Source of the DNA: Methylobacterium sp. GXS13
GTDB lineage: Bacteria; Pseudomonadota; Alphaproteobacteria; Rhizobiales; Beijerinckiaceae
Direction: 5' to 3'
Length of the DNA stretch: 64,000 nt
NCBI RefSeq assembly: GCF_001455965.1
Contig: NZ_LKKO01000030.1
Coordinates: 1-64,000 of the forward strand
Shown: piece after piece, positions 44,810 to 54,421 of the stretch
Layout: every line of letters starts with the position of its first letter
How positions within the stretch are numbered: position 1 is the stretch's first letter
Made by a program: the position numbers and the translations under genes
The notes under the pieces: model-generated
Told to the model about the DNA's origin: nothing
The model's input: only the letters and a program-made list of their open reading frames with translations
Database searches by the model: none

Positions 44810-46675
44810 TCAGGCCGCCTCGATCTCTTCGCTGACCATCAACCATTCCTCCTCGGCGGCGGCCAGCGCGCTTGCCGCGTCCGCGCGCATCTTGGCAATC
44901 TCGCCAGCCTTCGCGGCATTCTCCCGGAAGGCCGAACCATCCTCTAGCGCCGCGTCGATCTTCTGGATCGCCGCGATGAGCTTGGCCATGCGGGCCTCGA
45001 TCCCGTCGAGCTTCTTCCGCAACGGGGCGCGGGCGGCTCGGCGCTCGACGCCGGCCCGGCGGGCCTCGGCCTTCTGGCCGCCCGCCGGCTCCGCGTCGCG
45101 CGTCTCCTCGCGCTCCGGTCCGGACAGGACGAAGCGGCGGTAATCGTCCATATCGCCGTCGAAGGTCTTCACCGTGCCGTCGGCCACCAGCCATAGCCGA
45201 TCGGCGCAGGCCTCGACGAGAAAGCGGTCGTGGCTCACCAAAATGACGGCGCCCTCGTAGTCGTTGATCGCCTCGACCAAGGCCTGGCGGCTCTCGATGT
45301 CGAGATGGTTGGTGGGCTCGTCGAGGATCAGCAGGTGCGGGCCGTGGAAGGCTGCGAGCCCCATGAGCAGCCGCGCCTTCTCGCCGCCGGAGAGCTTTTC
45401 CACCGGCGTGTCGGCCTTGTTGGCGCCGAAGCCGAGCCGGGCGGTGGCCGAGCGCACCTTCGCCTCCGGCACGTCCGGCATCAGCGTGCGCACATGCGCG
45501 TAGGCGCTCTCGGCCGGGCGCAGCTCGTCGAGCTGATGCTGGGCGAAATACGCCACTTCCATCTTGGACGAGCGCCGCATTTCCCCGGCGATCGGCCCCA
45601 TCCGCCCGCCGATCAGCTTGCAGAAGGTCGACTTGCCGTTGCCGTTGGCGCCGAGCAGAGCGACTCGGTCGTCGGGCGCGAGGTTGAGGTCGAGCCCGCT
45701 GAGTACGACCCGGTCGCCGTAGCCAGCCTTGACCCGTTCCATCGCGACGATCGGCGGCGACAGCGGCTTTTCCGGGCTCGGCAGATGGATGACCGGCACG
45801 TCGTCCTCGATCAGGGCCGCGATCGGCTCCATCTTGGCGAGCCGTTTCACCCGGGACTGGGCTTGGCGGGCCTTGGTCGCCTTCGCCTTGAACCGGTCGA
45901 TGAAGCTCTGCAGATGCGCTCGCTCGGCATCCTGCTTCACTTTCGCCTTAGCGAGCAGCATGCGCTTTTCGGAGAGTTGCTTGGCAAAGCTCGTATAGCC
46001 GCCGCGGTAGATCGTCAGCTTGCCGCGGTCGAGATGCAGGATGTGATCGACGCTGGTATCCAGCAGGTCGCGGTCGTGGCTGATGATGATCGCAGTGCGT
46101 GGGTAGCGCTCGAGATAATCGTAGAGCCAGAGCGTGCCCTCGATATCGAGGTAGTTGGTCGGCTCGTCCAGGAGCAGCAGGTCGGGCTCGGAGAACAGCA
46201 CGGCGGCGAGGGCCACGCGCATCCGCCAGCCACCGGAGAAGTCCGAGCAGGGGCGTGCCTGCGCGGCCGCGACGAAGCCCAGCCCGTGCAGGATCGCGGC
46301 GGCGCGCGCGGGCGCCGAATGCGCGCCGATATCGACCAGCCGGGTCTCGATCTCGGCCCGACGCAGACCGTCGGCATGCTCGGCTTCCGCCATCAGCCGG
46401 GATCGCTCGGTGTCGGCGGCGAGCACCACCGCATGCAGAGTCTCCGGGCCGGCCGGGGCTTCCTGGGCGACCGCGCCGATCCGCATGCCCTTGGGCAGCG
46501 ACACCGATTTCGCGTCCACCGACAGATCGCCGAGGATCGCCTTAAACAGCGTCGTCTTGCCGGCGCCGTTGCGCCCGACAAGCCCCACCCGCGCCCCTTC
46601 CGGAATCGAGAAATTCGCAGCATCGAGGATCAGGCGGTCGCCGATGCGATAGGTGAGGTCATGGACGCGCAGCAT
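44810..46675 (-). CDS. ABC-F family ATPase (ribosome-associated type)
   Basis: 621 residues from ATG at 46675. Two ABC domains: Walker A GRNGAGKTT and GANGNGKST, signatures FSGGWRMRVA and LSGGEKARLL, Walker B LLLLDEPTNYLD and LLILDEPTNHLD. The linker between them (about 235-310) is basic and helical, typical of the tRNA-interacting PtIM. The C-terminus (about 520-621) is a predicted coiled coil. There is no membrane segment. It is YheS/Uup-like; a translation role is a family inference and resistance cannot be claimed. Confidence 0.93.
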   Translation of the reverse strand: MLRVHDLTYRIGDRLILDAANFSIPEGARVGLVGRNGAGKTTLFKAILGDLSVDAKSVSLPKGMRIGAVAQEAPAGPETLHAVVLAADTERSRLMAEAEHADGLRRAEIETRLVDIGAHSAPARAAAILHGLGFVAAAQARPCSDFSGGWRMRVALAAVLFSEPDLLLLDEPTNYLDIEGTLWLYDYLERYPRTAIIISHDRDLLDTSVDHILHLDRGKLTIYRGGYTSFAKQLSEKRMLLAKAKVKQDAERAHLQSFIDRFKAKATKARQAQSRVKRLAKMEPIAALIEDDVPVIHLPSPEKPLSPPIVAMERVKAGYGDRVVLSGLDLNLAPDDRVALLGANGNGKSTFCKLIGGRMGPIAGEMRRSSKMEVAYFAQHQLDELRPAESAYAHVRTLMPDVPEAKVRSATARLGFGANKADTPVEKLSGGEKARLLMGLAAFHGPHLLILDEPTNHLDIESRQALVEAINDYEGAVILVSHDRFLVEACADRLWLVADGTVKTFDGDMDDYRRFVLSGPEREETRDAEPAGGQKAEARRAGVERRAARAPLRKKLDGIEARMAKLIAAIQKIDAALEDGSAFRENAAKAGEIAKMRADAASALAAAEEEWLMVSEEIEAA

Positions 46676-46995
46676 GGCGGCGTTCTGGCCGTCCGAGCCC
46701 GGGGAGGCAAGCGCCCTATCAGCGCTGTCGTCTGCCGCCGGGCTGAGCAAGCAGTCGCATTGGCGGAAACTTTATTGTGGTGCTGAAATCCGAAAACGTC
46801 GGAGGTCCCTTTAACGGAATCGCATCACTCTCGGACGAATATGTGACATTCATCGGTGCTTATGCCGTAGACATTGAGCCGCTCGATCAGCGGCGGTTGA
46901 CCGGAAGCCTGGCTTTCCAGGTTGCGGTGCGGGACGGTGAAGGCCGTTCCGCTGATTGGTACGCCCGTCGGAAGGCGTGTGGTGGGAGAGGCGTT
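46676..46995. other. Divergent region before the HD-GYP gene
   Basis: About 320 bases. An in-frame extension of the HD-GYP gene to 46777 is open but lacks a ribosome site and protein-like composition at the start. Otherwise nothing is recognised; both flanking promoters probably lie here. Confidence 0.4.
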
Positions 46996-48063
46996 TTGGG
47001 TCGCACCGTGATCCTGACCGATGATCTCGGCCGTGGAGAGCGCCTGGTGCGCAATCTCGGCGGGGGTCCGGACCTCGTCGTCCACGATCTCTACGGCGAC
47101 GCAGAGCCGCCGACGGGCGCCACGCTGGTCATCAGCGACGTGAGCGCGCTGACATCGGATGCCGTCCTCCGGCTGCGCCGGGCGCTCGCCGTCGCGCGCA
47201 ACAGGGCCACGCCGTTCCTCGCGCTGATTCATGGCAATCTCGGGCGCGGCGAGATCCAGGCGACCGCCCTTGGGGCCACCCGGAGCCTTCCCGCCTCGGC
47301 GGCAAACATGCTGCTCGCCAACACGATCTCCGCCCTCAGCAAGGCCGGATCAGAGCTCGGGGACGGTGGTGACCTGCGGCGCTGCGCCGAGGAGGCGCGG
47401 TCCGCCTTCGCGGCGATCTTCCGCGGCGACACGGCGCCGCCTGCCGCGCTTGTCGATGCCGGCACCACCATCGTCAACCGGGCAATCCGCGAAACGAAGG
47501 TCCGCGACTGGTTGAACATCGTCGCTGGCTTCGACGATGTGACGCACCGGCATTGCCTGACGGTCGCCGGCTTGGCCGCAGCCTTCGCCCAGAGCCTGGG
47601 CCTGAACGAGGCCGACGCTCATCACCTGACCAAGGGCGCGTTGCTGCACGACATCGGCAAGGCGCGGATCCCCTTGGTTATCCTGAACAAGCCGGCGCCG
47701 CTGACCCCGGATGAGCGGATCGAGATGGATCGGCATCCGGCAATTGGCCATGCCATGCTGATCGACGGGAGCTACGACGCCGGGACGCTCGCAGCCGTCC
47801 GCTCGCATCACGAATATCTCGACGGGTCGGGCTATCCTGACGGGCTGCGGGCTTCCGAGATTCCGGATCTCGTCCGCCTGATCACGATCTGCGATATTTT
47901 CGCGGCGCTCATCGAAATCCGCCCTTACAAGGCTCCGAAGTCGATCCGGGAAGCCTACGCGATCCTGACGGCGATGGGCCCGAAGCTCGATGGCGATCTC
48001 GTCCGGGCCTTCCGCCAAGTCGCCGTGGCCAGCGAACAGCCGGCCCAGAGGATGACGGCTTGA
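46996..48063 (+). CDS. HD-GYP domain phosphodiesterase
   Basis: 355 residues from a TTG at 46996, preceded by GGGAGAGG. The N-terminal about 105 residues (RTVILTDDLGRGERLVRNL) look like a receiver-like fold without an obvious phospho-acceptor context. The HD-GYP domain is complete in the C-terminal half: ALLHDIGKARIPLVILNKP, HPAIGHAML, HHEYLDGSGYPDG and CDIFAALIEIRPYK. It would hydrolyse cyclic di-GMP. A longer form from 46777 cannot be excluded. Confidence 0.88.
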   Translation: MGRTVILTDDLGRGERLVRNLGGGPDLVVHDLYGDAEPPTGATLVISDVSALTSDAVLRLRRALAVARNRATPFLALIHGNLGRGEIQATALGATRSLPASAANMLLANTISALSKAGSELGDGGDLRRCAEEARSAFAAIFRGDTAPPAALVDAGTTIVNRAIRETKVRDWLNIVAGFDDVTHRHCLTVAGLAAAFAQSLGLNEADAHHLTKGALLHDIGKARIPLVILNKPAPLTPDERIEMDRHPAIGHAMLIDGSYDAGTLAAVRSHHEYLDGSGYPDGLRASEIPDLVRLITICDIFAALIEIRPYKAPKSIREAYAILTAMGPKLDGDLVRAFRQVAVASEQPAQRMTA

Positions 48064-48075
48064 GCCAATGTCCGT

Positions 48076-48987
48076 TCAGACCAGCTCCCAGGCGTTGATC
48101 TGGCGCAGCAGCGACCCGACCAAGGCGTGGTTCAACTCGTGCCCGGTATGAAAGGCCGCGACCCGGCCCTCCACGGGATGGCCAGCCAGCATCAAGTCGC
48201 CAATGAGGTCGAGGACGCGGTGACGGACCGGCTCGGCCGGGACGTGCATCCCGCCGACCACGCGACCGCGCATCAGGAGCGCCGCCGTGCGCGGTGAGAC
48301 GCCCTGCAGGAAGTCCCGTCCCGTTGCATAGCCATAGGCGCGGCCGGCCATGGCCCGAAAGTATCGGCCGAAGCTGCGTGACGGCGCGATCTCGCGCACG
48401 AAGCTGTCCGGCGTGATCGGGCCGGACCAGTCCATCGAGCCGAAATGCGCCAGCGCGATATGGCCCGTGACGTAAAGGCCCGCGCCTGGCTCGATCTGGA
48501 TGCGGCGGCGCCCATCCTCGACCGCCACCGTCCGGCGCATCCGGATGACCCGGCAGGGGAAGGGCTGCTCGGCCCGGCCGACGCCCCGGATGGCCTCGCA
48601 CCAGGGCAGCGCGCTGCCGTCGAAGATCGGCAATTCGTCCGCATCGATCTCGGCCAGCACGTTGTCGATGCGCAGCGCGTGCAGGGATGCCATCAGATGC
48701 TCGATGGTGCGCACCAGCGCACCGTCGCGCCGGATTGCCGCCGAGAGAGGCTGCGATTCCCGATACTGCCACAAGGCGGGCACATCGATCGTGCGGCCAG
48801 TCTTCAGGCGTCGCCGAAAGACGATCCCGTGCCCTGCGGGCGCCGGGTAGACCCGGATGGTGGCATAGCGGCCCGAATGCAAGCTGTGGCCGGACCGCTC
48901 GAACGCATCGGCCAATGTCGCCTGGCACCGGCTGATCGGCATGACCGGGCCGGACGTGAAATCTGCAAGGTCGAACTCTTGGTGCAT
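48076..48987 (-). CDS. LpxC-like UDP-3-O-acyl-N-acetylglucosamine deacetylase (paralogue-type)
   Basis: 303 residues from ATG at 48987. LpxC landmarks are present: SGHSLHSGRYATIRV near the N-terminus, TIEHLMASLHALRIDN with the first zinc His, ELPIFDGSALPW, RHRVLDLIGDLMLAGH with the second zinc His and the Asp, and AFHTGHELNHALV with the catalytic His. The domain-II insert region around YATGRDFLQGVSPRTAAL is divergent. LpxC normally sits beside ftsZ; this copy stands alone next to an HD-GYP gene. It probably deacetylates a related sugar-lipid. Confidence 0.75.
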   Translation of the reverse strand: MHQEFDLADFTSGPVMPISRCQATLADAFERSGHSLHSGRYATIRVYPAPAGHGIVFRRRLKTGRTIDVPALWQYRESQPLSAAIRRDGALVRTIEHLMASLHALRIDNVLAEIDADELPIFDGSALPWCEAIRGVGRAEQPFPCRVIRMRRTVAVEDGRRRIQIEPGAGLYVTGHIALAHFGSMDWSGPITPDSFVREIAPSRSFGRYFRAMAGRAYGYATGRDFLQGVSPRTAALLMRGRVVGGMHVPAEPVRHRVLDLIGDLMLAGHPVEGRVAAFHTGHELNHALVGSLLRQINAWELV

Positions 48988-49246
48988 CGGGATTCGTCGG
49001 GCGCCATGGCGCGGGAAATTATCCCTCCTCACCGATTCCCGCTAATAAACTCCTGTTCAACCAAGCGCGGCTTGACCGGCCAGCGCGCGGCCGTCACGAT
49101 CACATTTGCCTCATCGATCGAGCGCGGCCATGTCGGCGCGCGGCTCCGAGATGCGGGCAGCTCCCGTCCCAAGTGTTGCTGGCCCAGAGTTGCTGGTCGG
49201 CCCCGTCAGGGCAGGGACGGAGGCCGGGGCCGAAGGAACAGGATCG

Positions 49247-49933
49247 ATGGCGCGGTTGGGGACCATACCCTTCTTCAAGGATCCGGGCATCGAGCTCGGT
49301 CCGTTCGAGACCCGTTGCCATTGGCGCCGCTTCGACGAGAACGAGGTGCTGGTCGATTTCGACGACATCTCCACGGACGTCTATTTCATCGCCTCCGGCG
49401 AGGTCCGCATCCTGAACCGGACCCAGTCCGGCAAGGAGGTGATCCTGGGCGAGATGCGCGGCGGCGCCTTCTTCGGCGAGCTCGCGGCCATCGACGGCAT
49501 CGGCCGCTCGGCCAACGTCACGGCGCTGACCCGCGGCGAGGTCTGCGTGGTACCGGCCGCCGTGTTCCGGCAGATGGTGTTCGCCTCCGAAGCCATCGCC
49601 GACCGGCTGTTCCGTCTGCTGGCCAAGCGCGTGCGCGAACTCAACACCCGGCTTATGGAGCATGCGCTCCTCGACCTGAAGCACCGGCTCTATGCCGAGT
49701 TGCTGCGCCTCTCGGTTCCGCGGTCGGGCACGTCGGGGGAGCGGGTCGTGTCGCCGCCACCCTACCATCATGTGCTGGCCGCCCGGATCGGCTGCCGCCG
49801 CGAACAGGTCACCCGCGAGTTCACCGCCATGGCCGCCGAGGGGCTGGTCGACCGCACCCGCGGCGCCCTGGTCCTGCGCCGGCCGGACCTGCTCGAGGCG
49901 CGCGTGGCCGAGGCGTTGCGCGAGGATTCCTGA
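49247..49933 (+). CDS. Crp/Fnr-family transcription regulator
   Basis: 228 residues from ATG at 49247, preceded by GGAACAGGATCG. The cyclic-nucleotide-binding barrel is at about 12-130 (DVYFIASGEVRILNRTQ, GGAFFGELAAIDG, RSANVTAL), followed by the dimer helix and a winged helix (VLAARIGCRREQVTREFTAM). The barrel keeps GELAAIDG...RSA-type residues that contact cAMP in Crp. No Fnr-type Cys cluster is visible. Four bases separate it from the transporter ATPase gene, so the two are co-transcribed. Confidence 0.88.
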   Translation: MARLGTIPFFKDPGIELGPFETRCHWRRFDENEVLVDFDDISTDVYFIASGEVRILNRTQSGKEVILGEMRGGAFFGELAAIDGIGRSANVTALTRGEVCVVPAAVFRQMVFASEAIADRLFRLLAKRVRELNTRLMEHALLDLKHRLYAELLRLSVPRSGTSGERVVSPPPYHHVLAARIGCRREQVTREFTAMAAEGLVDRTRGALVLRRPDLLEARVAEALREDS

Positions 49934-49937
49934 CGCC

Positions 49938-50993
49938 TTGGCGGATGCACCCGCGCTGCGCCTGCGGCTGGAGGATCTGACCAAACGCTTCGGCACACAC
50001 GTCGCCGTCGATGCGGTCAACCTCGACTTGGATCCCGGGGAGTTCTTCTGCCTGCTCGGGCCGTCCGGCTGCGGGAAAAGCACGCTGCTGCGCATGATCG
50101 CGGGCTTCGAGACCCCGAGTTCGGGCCGTGTCCGCCTCGGTGACCAGGACCTGACCGCCCTGCCGCCCCATCGGCGGCCCGTGAACATGATGTTCCAGTC
50201 CTACGCCCTGTTCCCGCATATGAGCGTGGCCAGGAATGTCGGTTACGGCCTCGCGGGACTGGGCCGGACCGCCGCCACCGCCCGGGTGTCGGAGTTGCTG
50301 CGCCTCGTCCAGCTTGACGGCTTCGCCGATCGTCGGCCGGAGTCCCTTTCCGGTGGCCAGCGGCAGCGGGTCGCTCTGGCCCGCGCGCTCGCCCGCGAGC
50401 CGAAGCTGCTCCTGCTGGACGAACCCCTTGGCGCCCTCGATCGCGGCCTGCGCGAGGAGACCCAGGCCGAGTTGCGGGCCGTGCAGCGCCGCCTCGGAAC
50501 CGCCTTCGTGGTGGTGACCCACGATCCGGAGGAAGCGATGATGCTGGCCGACCGGATCGGCGTCATGGAAGGCGGCCGGCTCGCTCAGGTCGGACCGGCC
50601 TCCGAACTGTATCGCCGCCCGGTCAACCGGTTCGTGGCTGGCCTGCTCGGTGATGTGAACCTCATCCCCGGACGGCTCGGCCCTGTCGAGGCGGGCGACA
50701 GCCGCATGGTGCAGACCCCGCACGGGCCTGTCCATGCATCTGCGACCGCGCTGTCGGAGGGCGCTTCTGTGGTCGTCGCGGTGCGCCCCGAAAACCTGAT
50801 CGTCGGCACCGAAGGGCTGCCGGTGACGATCGCCGACGCGACCTTTTTGGGCGACCGTCTGCGCCGGACTCTGCGCCTTCCCGATGGAACGTTGCTGCGG
50901 TCGAGCGGCCGGCCGGACGACGCGGGCGATCCGATAGGCACGGAAACCCGCGCCTGTTTCGCCAGCGCCGATGCCGTGATCCTGCCGGCATGA
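49938..50993 (+). CDS. ABC transporter ATP-binding protein, polyamine type (PotA/PotG-like)
   Basis: 351 residues from a TTG at 49938 with GAGGA 11 bases upstream, directly after the regulator stop. Walker [58 protein letters not shown] and VTHDPEEAMML are all present, with a C-terminal TOBE domain (VVVAVRPENLIV). The sequence groups with spermidine/putrescine importers by its permease partners. Confidence 0.88.
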   Translation: MADAPALRLRLEDLTKRFGTHVAVDAVNLDLDPGEFFCLLGPSGCGKSTLLRMIAGFETPSSGRVRLGDQDLTALPPHRRPVNMMFQSYALFPHMSVARNVGYGLAGLGRTAATARVSELLRLVQLDGFADRRPESLSGGQRQRVALARALAREPKLLLLDEPLGALDRGLREETQAELRAVQRRLGTAFVVVTHDPEEAMMLADRIGVMEGGRLAQVGPASELYRRPVNRFVAGLLGDVNLIPGRLGPVEAGDSRMVQTPHGPVHASATALSEGASVVVAVRPENLIVGTEGLPVTIADATFLGDRLRRTLRLPDGTLLRSSGRPDDAGDPIGTETRACFASADAVILPA

Positions 50994-51036
50994 CCCGGCC
51001 TCGGATCACGCTTGCCGGTACGGTCGGCCTCCGCGG

Positions 51037-51960
51037 ATGGCGGCCATGAGAGCCGGAAGTCCATGGCGCCTGTTCGACCGGCTGGTGCGCCTGCCGCCGC
51101 TTCTCTGGCTGGCGGCCTTCTTCCTGCTGCCCTTCGCGATCACCCTGAAGATCAGCCTGTCCGAGCCGGCCACGGCGATCCCGCCCTACCTACCGGTGCT
51201 GGATTGGCAGGGCGGCCTCGACGGCTGGTCGGCCTTTCTCGAAGCCCTGAACTTCGACAACTACGCGACGCTCGCCGCGGACGCGCTCTATCGCGACGCC
51301 GCCCTCGGCTCGCTGGCCTACGCAGCAGTCGCGAGCCTGATCCTCGTCGCGGTCGGTACGCCGCTCGCCTACGCGCTGGCCCGGGCGCCGTCGCATCGGC
51401 AGCCCCTCCTCGTCGCTTTGGTGGTGGTGCCGTTCTGGACGAGTTTCCTGATCCGGATCTACGCCTGGATCGCGATCCTCAAGCCCGAGGGCCTGCTGAA
51501 TCTGATCCTGCTGCGGCTCGGCCTAGTCTCGCAGCCGCTGATCATCCTGAACACCGACGCCGCGGTGATCGTCGGGCTGGTCTACGCCTACCTGCCGTTC
51601 ATGGTCCTCCCGCTTTACGCGGTGATGAACCGCCTTGACCCAGCCCTGCGCGAGGCTGCGGCGGATCTCGGCGCTTCGCCGACCCGGGTCTTTTGGACGG
51701 TGACCCTGCCGCTGAGCCTACCCGGGATCGCGGCCGGCGCCGGTCTCTGCTTCATCCCAATGGTGGGCGAGTTCGTCATCCCGGACCTGCTCGGCGGTTC
51801 AGAGACCCTGATGCTCGGCCGGGTGCTGTGGAGCGAGTTCTTCTCGAACCGCGACTGGCCGCTCGTCGGGGCGGTGGCGGTGTTGATCCTCGCGATCATC
51901 ATCGGCCCGGTGGTGCTGTTCCGCGACAGCTTGCGCTCCGGCGAGGAGGGCCGCCCGTGA
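51037..51960 (+). CDS. Polyamine-type ABC transporter permease (PotB/PotH-like)
   Basis: 307 residues, six helices. A large periplasmic loop after helix 1 (about 40-90) and the segment VVPFWTSFLIRIYAWIAIL are typical of PotH. The EAA loop is LREAAADLGASPTRVFWTVTLP, and GEFVIPDLLGGSETLMLG follows. The stop overlaps the next start by 4 bases (GTGA). Confidence 0.92.
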   Translation: MAAMRAGSPWRLFDRLVRLPPLLWLAAFFLLPFAITLKISLSEPATAIPPYLPVLDWQGGLDGWSAFLEALNFDNYATLAADALYRDAALGSLAYAAVASLILVAVGTPLAYALARAPSHRQPLLVALVVVPFWTSFLIRIYAWIAILKPEGLLNLILLRLGLVSQPLIILNTDAAVIVGLVYAYLPFMVLPLYAVMNRLDPALREAAADLGASPTRVFWTVTLPLSLPGIAAGAGLCFIPMVGEFVIPDLLGGSETLMLGRVLWSEFFSNRDWPLVGAVAVLILAIIIGPVVLFRDSLRSGEEGRP

Positions 51961-52730
51961 CCTGGGTGACCCGCACCGCCCTCGTGTTCGGGCTCGCCTT
52001 TCTCTACGCGCCGATCCTGGTGCTGATCGCCTACTCGTTCAACGCCTCATCCCTGGTGACCGTCTGGGGCGGCTTCTCTACGAAGTGGTACAGTGCGCTT
52101 CTGGCCGACGCCCCCTTGATGGCGGCGGCCTGGGTCTCGCTGCAGGTGGCGCTGCTCGCAAGCCTGATCGCCACGATTCTCGGAACCCTCGCAGCCCTCG
52201 CCCTGGAGCGCCACGGCCGCTTCCGCGGACGGGCACTGTTCACCGGTTTGATCTTCGGGCCGATGGTGATGCCGGAGGTCATGATCGGCCTATCTCTGTT
52301 GCTGATGTTCATCGGCATCGGCGTCGACCGGGGCATCGCGACCCTGGTGATCGCGCATGCAACCTTCTGCACAGGCTTCGTGGCCGTCGTGGTGGCGGCG
52401 CGCCTGCGCGGCCTGGATCAGGGTCTCGAGGAGGCGGCCGCCGATCTCGGCGCCGGGCCGTTGCGGGTGTTCCTCACCATCACACTGCCGTTGCTCGCCC
52501 CCGCGGTTCTCGCCGGGGCCCTCCTCGCCTTCACGCTTTCGCTCGACGACCTCGTGATCGCGAGCTTCGTCTCGGGCCCGGGCGCGACCACCCTGCCGAT
52601 GCGGCTTTACGGCCAGGTCCGGCTCGGGGTGAATCCGGAGATCAACGCCGCCTCGACGCTGCTCGTCGTGCTGGTCAGCGCTTTCGTGCTCCTGGCCTCG
52701 TGGCTCACCGTCCGGCGCTCGCAGGCCTAA
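51957..52730 (+). CDS. Polyamine-type ABC transporter permease (PotC/PotI-like)
   Basis: 257 residues from a GTG at 51957. Six helices. YAPILVLIAYSFNAS, WYSALLADAPLMAAAWVSL and the EAA loop LEEAAADLGAGPLRVFLTIT are diagnostic, as is FTLSLDDLVIASFVSGPGATTLP. It pairs with the preceding permease. No periplasmic binding protein gene (PotD/PotF) is present before or after. Confidence 0.92.
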   Translation: MTWVTRTALVFGLAFLYAPILVLIAYSFNASSLVTVWGGFSTKWYSALLADAPLMAAAWVSLQVALLASLIATILGTLAALALERHGRFRGRALFTGLIFGPMVMPEVMIGLSLLLMFIGIGVDRGIATLVIAHATFCTGFVAVVVAARLRGLDQGLEEAAADLGAGPLRVFLTITLPLLAPAVLAGALLAFTLSLDDLVIASFVSGPGATTLPMRLYGQVRLGVNPEINAASTLLVVLVSAFVLLASWLTVRRSQA

Positions 52731-52864
52731 CGCGATCGTCGTCCGGCCGCGCGCCGAAGGCGTCGCGCGAGAGGTGCGCTCGCGCACGCAGCCAAGCTTT
52801 CAGCGACCATACTCTCGCGGTGAGCCCGCTGCGCCAAGCAGTGAATCCATGAGGGACCCTCGTC

Positions 52865-53089
52865 ATGATTCGCGCTCTGACATTGCTACCCCTTGCTACG
52901 CTCCTCCTCGTTTCAGCGGCCGACGCCCGCTCGGCCCGCGTCCACGCGAAGCCGCTGCCCGATCCCGCCGTCAAGGCGCGGGAAACGGTGGTGAAGGATT
53001 TCGATGCCCGGATGAGCCGGCTCGATGCGTTGATGGGCCTGACGCCGAAGGCGTCGGCAAGATCGCGCTCGGCGGAGGCCGGTCGCTGA
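52865..53089 (+). CDS. Small secreted hypothetical protein
   Basis: 74 residues from ATG at 52865, after GAGGGACC. A signal peptide (ALTLLPLATLLLVSAADA, cleaved near ADA at about 21) leads to a charged helical mature part (VKARETVVKDFDARMSRLDAL). No family is recognised; it is probably periplasmic. It is convergent with ureG, with a 21-base gap. Confidence 0.6.
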   Translation: MIRALTLLPLATLLLVSAADARSARVHAKPLPDPAVKARETVVKDFDARMSRLDALMGLTPKASARSRSAEAGR

Positions 53090-53110
53090 ACTCGACGCCT
53101 TGAGGGGCGA

Positions 53111-53728
53111 TCAGCGGCCGAGGCCACCGGCCTCCTCGACGAAGCGGGCGACATCATCGGCCCCGTCGCCGCCTCGCAAGGACGCGAAGACGTAGGGCCG
53201 CGTGCCGCGCATGCGCTTGGTGTCGGCCTCCATCACCGAGAGGTCGGCCCCAACGAGCGGCGCCAGATCGGTCTTGTTGACGATCAGGAGATCGGAGCGG
53301 GTGATACCCGGGCCACCCTTGCGTGGGATCTTCTCGCCGCCGGCCACGTCGATGACGTAGAGTGTGATATCGGCGAGTTCCGGCGAGAACGTTGCCGCCA
53401 AGTTGTCGCCGCCCGATTCGATCAGCACCAGATCGAGCTTCGGAAAGCGCCGGCTCATCTCGGCCACTGCGGCGAGGTTGATCGAGGCATCCTCGCGGAT
53501 CGCCGTATGCGGACAGCCGCCGGTCTCGACGCCGAGAATACGGTCCTCCGGCAGGGCCCCGGCCACGGTCAGGATCCGGGCATCCTCCTTGGTGTAGATG
53601 TCGTTGGTGATCGCGCAGATCTCGTAGCGGTCGCGGAAACGCTTGCAGAGCTGCTCCATCAACGCCGTCTTGCCGGAGCCCACCGGGCCGCCGATACCGA
53701 CGCGGAGAGGGCCGTTCGCGGATGTCAT
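53111..53728 (-). CDS. ureG: Urease accessory GTPase UreG
   Basis: 205 residues, normal length. P-loop [13 protein letters not shown], the metal-site [13 protein letters not shown] (Cys-Pro-His), [15 protein letters not shown] and the guanine-specificity NKTD. It hydrolyses GTP while delivering nickel to apo-urease together with UreE, UreF and UreD. Last gene of the urease operon, 10 bases after ureF. Confidence 0.97.
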   Translation of the reverse strand: MTSANGPLRVGIGGPVGSGKTALMEQLCKRFRDRYEICAITNDIYTKEDARILTVAGALPEDRILGVETGGCPHTAIREDASINLAAVAEMSRRFPKLDLVLIESGGDNLAATFSPELADITLYVIDVAGGEKIPRKGGPGITRSDLLIVNKTDLAPLVGADLSVMEADTKRMRGTRPYVFASLRGGDGADDVARFVEEAGGLGR

Positions 53729-53737
53729 GCTGCGTCC

Positions 53738-54421
53738 TCAGGATCGGAAGATGCGGGAATATTGCGTCTCGTGCCGGAAGGAGCCGAGATCGAGGCGGAA
53801 CGTGGCGGATCCGATCGCGTCGAGATCCGCCGTTCGGGCCGCCTCGGCGAGTCGGACGATGCGCGGTGTCAGGGCCGCGATCACCCGCGTGCCCGCGGCC
53901 TGCCCGACCGGGGCCGCCCGCAGCGCCGCCGAAACGAGATTCTGGATGAAGGCCAAGCCGTACGCGGCCAGCAGGGACGGCAGCGCCATTCCATGGGCGC
54001 CCGCCGCCGCACCGACCGCCACCGGATAGGCCACCGCGCCCGGGAGATGCCCAGCCAGAGCCGCCAGGGCTTCGCAGGGCCAGGCGCCCAGGGTGGCGTC
54101 GAGGAAGCTGCGGCCCTGCTGGCTGGTTTCCAGATGCAGCTCGCGCGACGGCGCAAGGGCCAAAGCAAGATCGTTGATCTCGACGATCCTCTCCGGTTCG
54201 GACGAGGATGCCGCCCGATGGGCATGGGCTGCCAGGATCAGGTCGTTGTGCAGGGTGCCGTGCTCGCAGACATCGGCCAGCCAGTCGGTAAGGCTTGCCT
54301 CATCACGCACGTCACCGGTCTCGGCCGCCCATTCCAGCCCGTGCGAATAGGCATAGGCGCCGACCGGATAGCCCGGTGACAACCACGCCATCAGGCGCAA
54401 TGCGTCCAGGCCCTCAGCCAT
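53738..54421 (-). CDS. ureF: Urease accessory protein UreF
   Basis: 227 residues from ATG at 54421, which overlaps the ureE stop by 8 bases. Landmarks are the [19 protein letters not shown]-terminal motif and a helical body. UreF forms the UreD-UreF-UreG activation complex and gates GTPase activity. An in-frame extension to 54577 lies inside ureE and is not used. Confidence 0.94.
   Translation of the reverse strand: MAEGLDALRLMAWLSPGYPVGAYAYSHGLEWAAETGDVRDEASLTDWLADVCEHGTLHNDLILAAHAHRAASSSEPERIVEINDLALALAPSRELHLETSQQGRSFLDATLGAWPCEALAALAGHLPGAVAYPVAVGAAAGAHGMALPSLLAAYGLAFIQNLVSAALRAAPVGQAAGTRVIAALTPRIVRLAEAARTADLDAIGSATFRLDLGSFRHETQYSRIFRS

Noticed and set aside
45230-46786. 518-codon plus-strand frame over the ABC-F gene
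   Set aside because: Antisense to two complete ABC domains; the product is Arg/Gln/His-rich and domainless.
46777-46995. Upstream extension of the HD-GYP gene
   Set aside because: Open in frame but without a ribosome site; the TTG at 46996 has a good one and gives a natural domain start. Kept as an alternative only.
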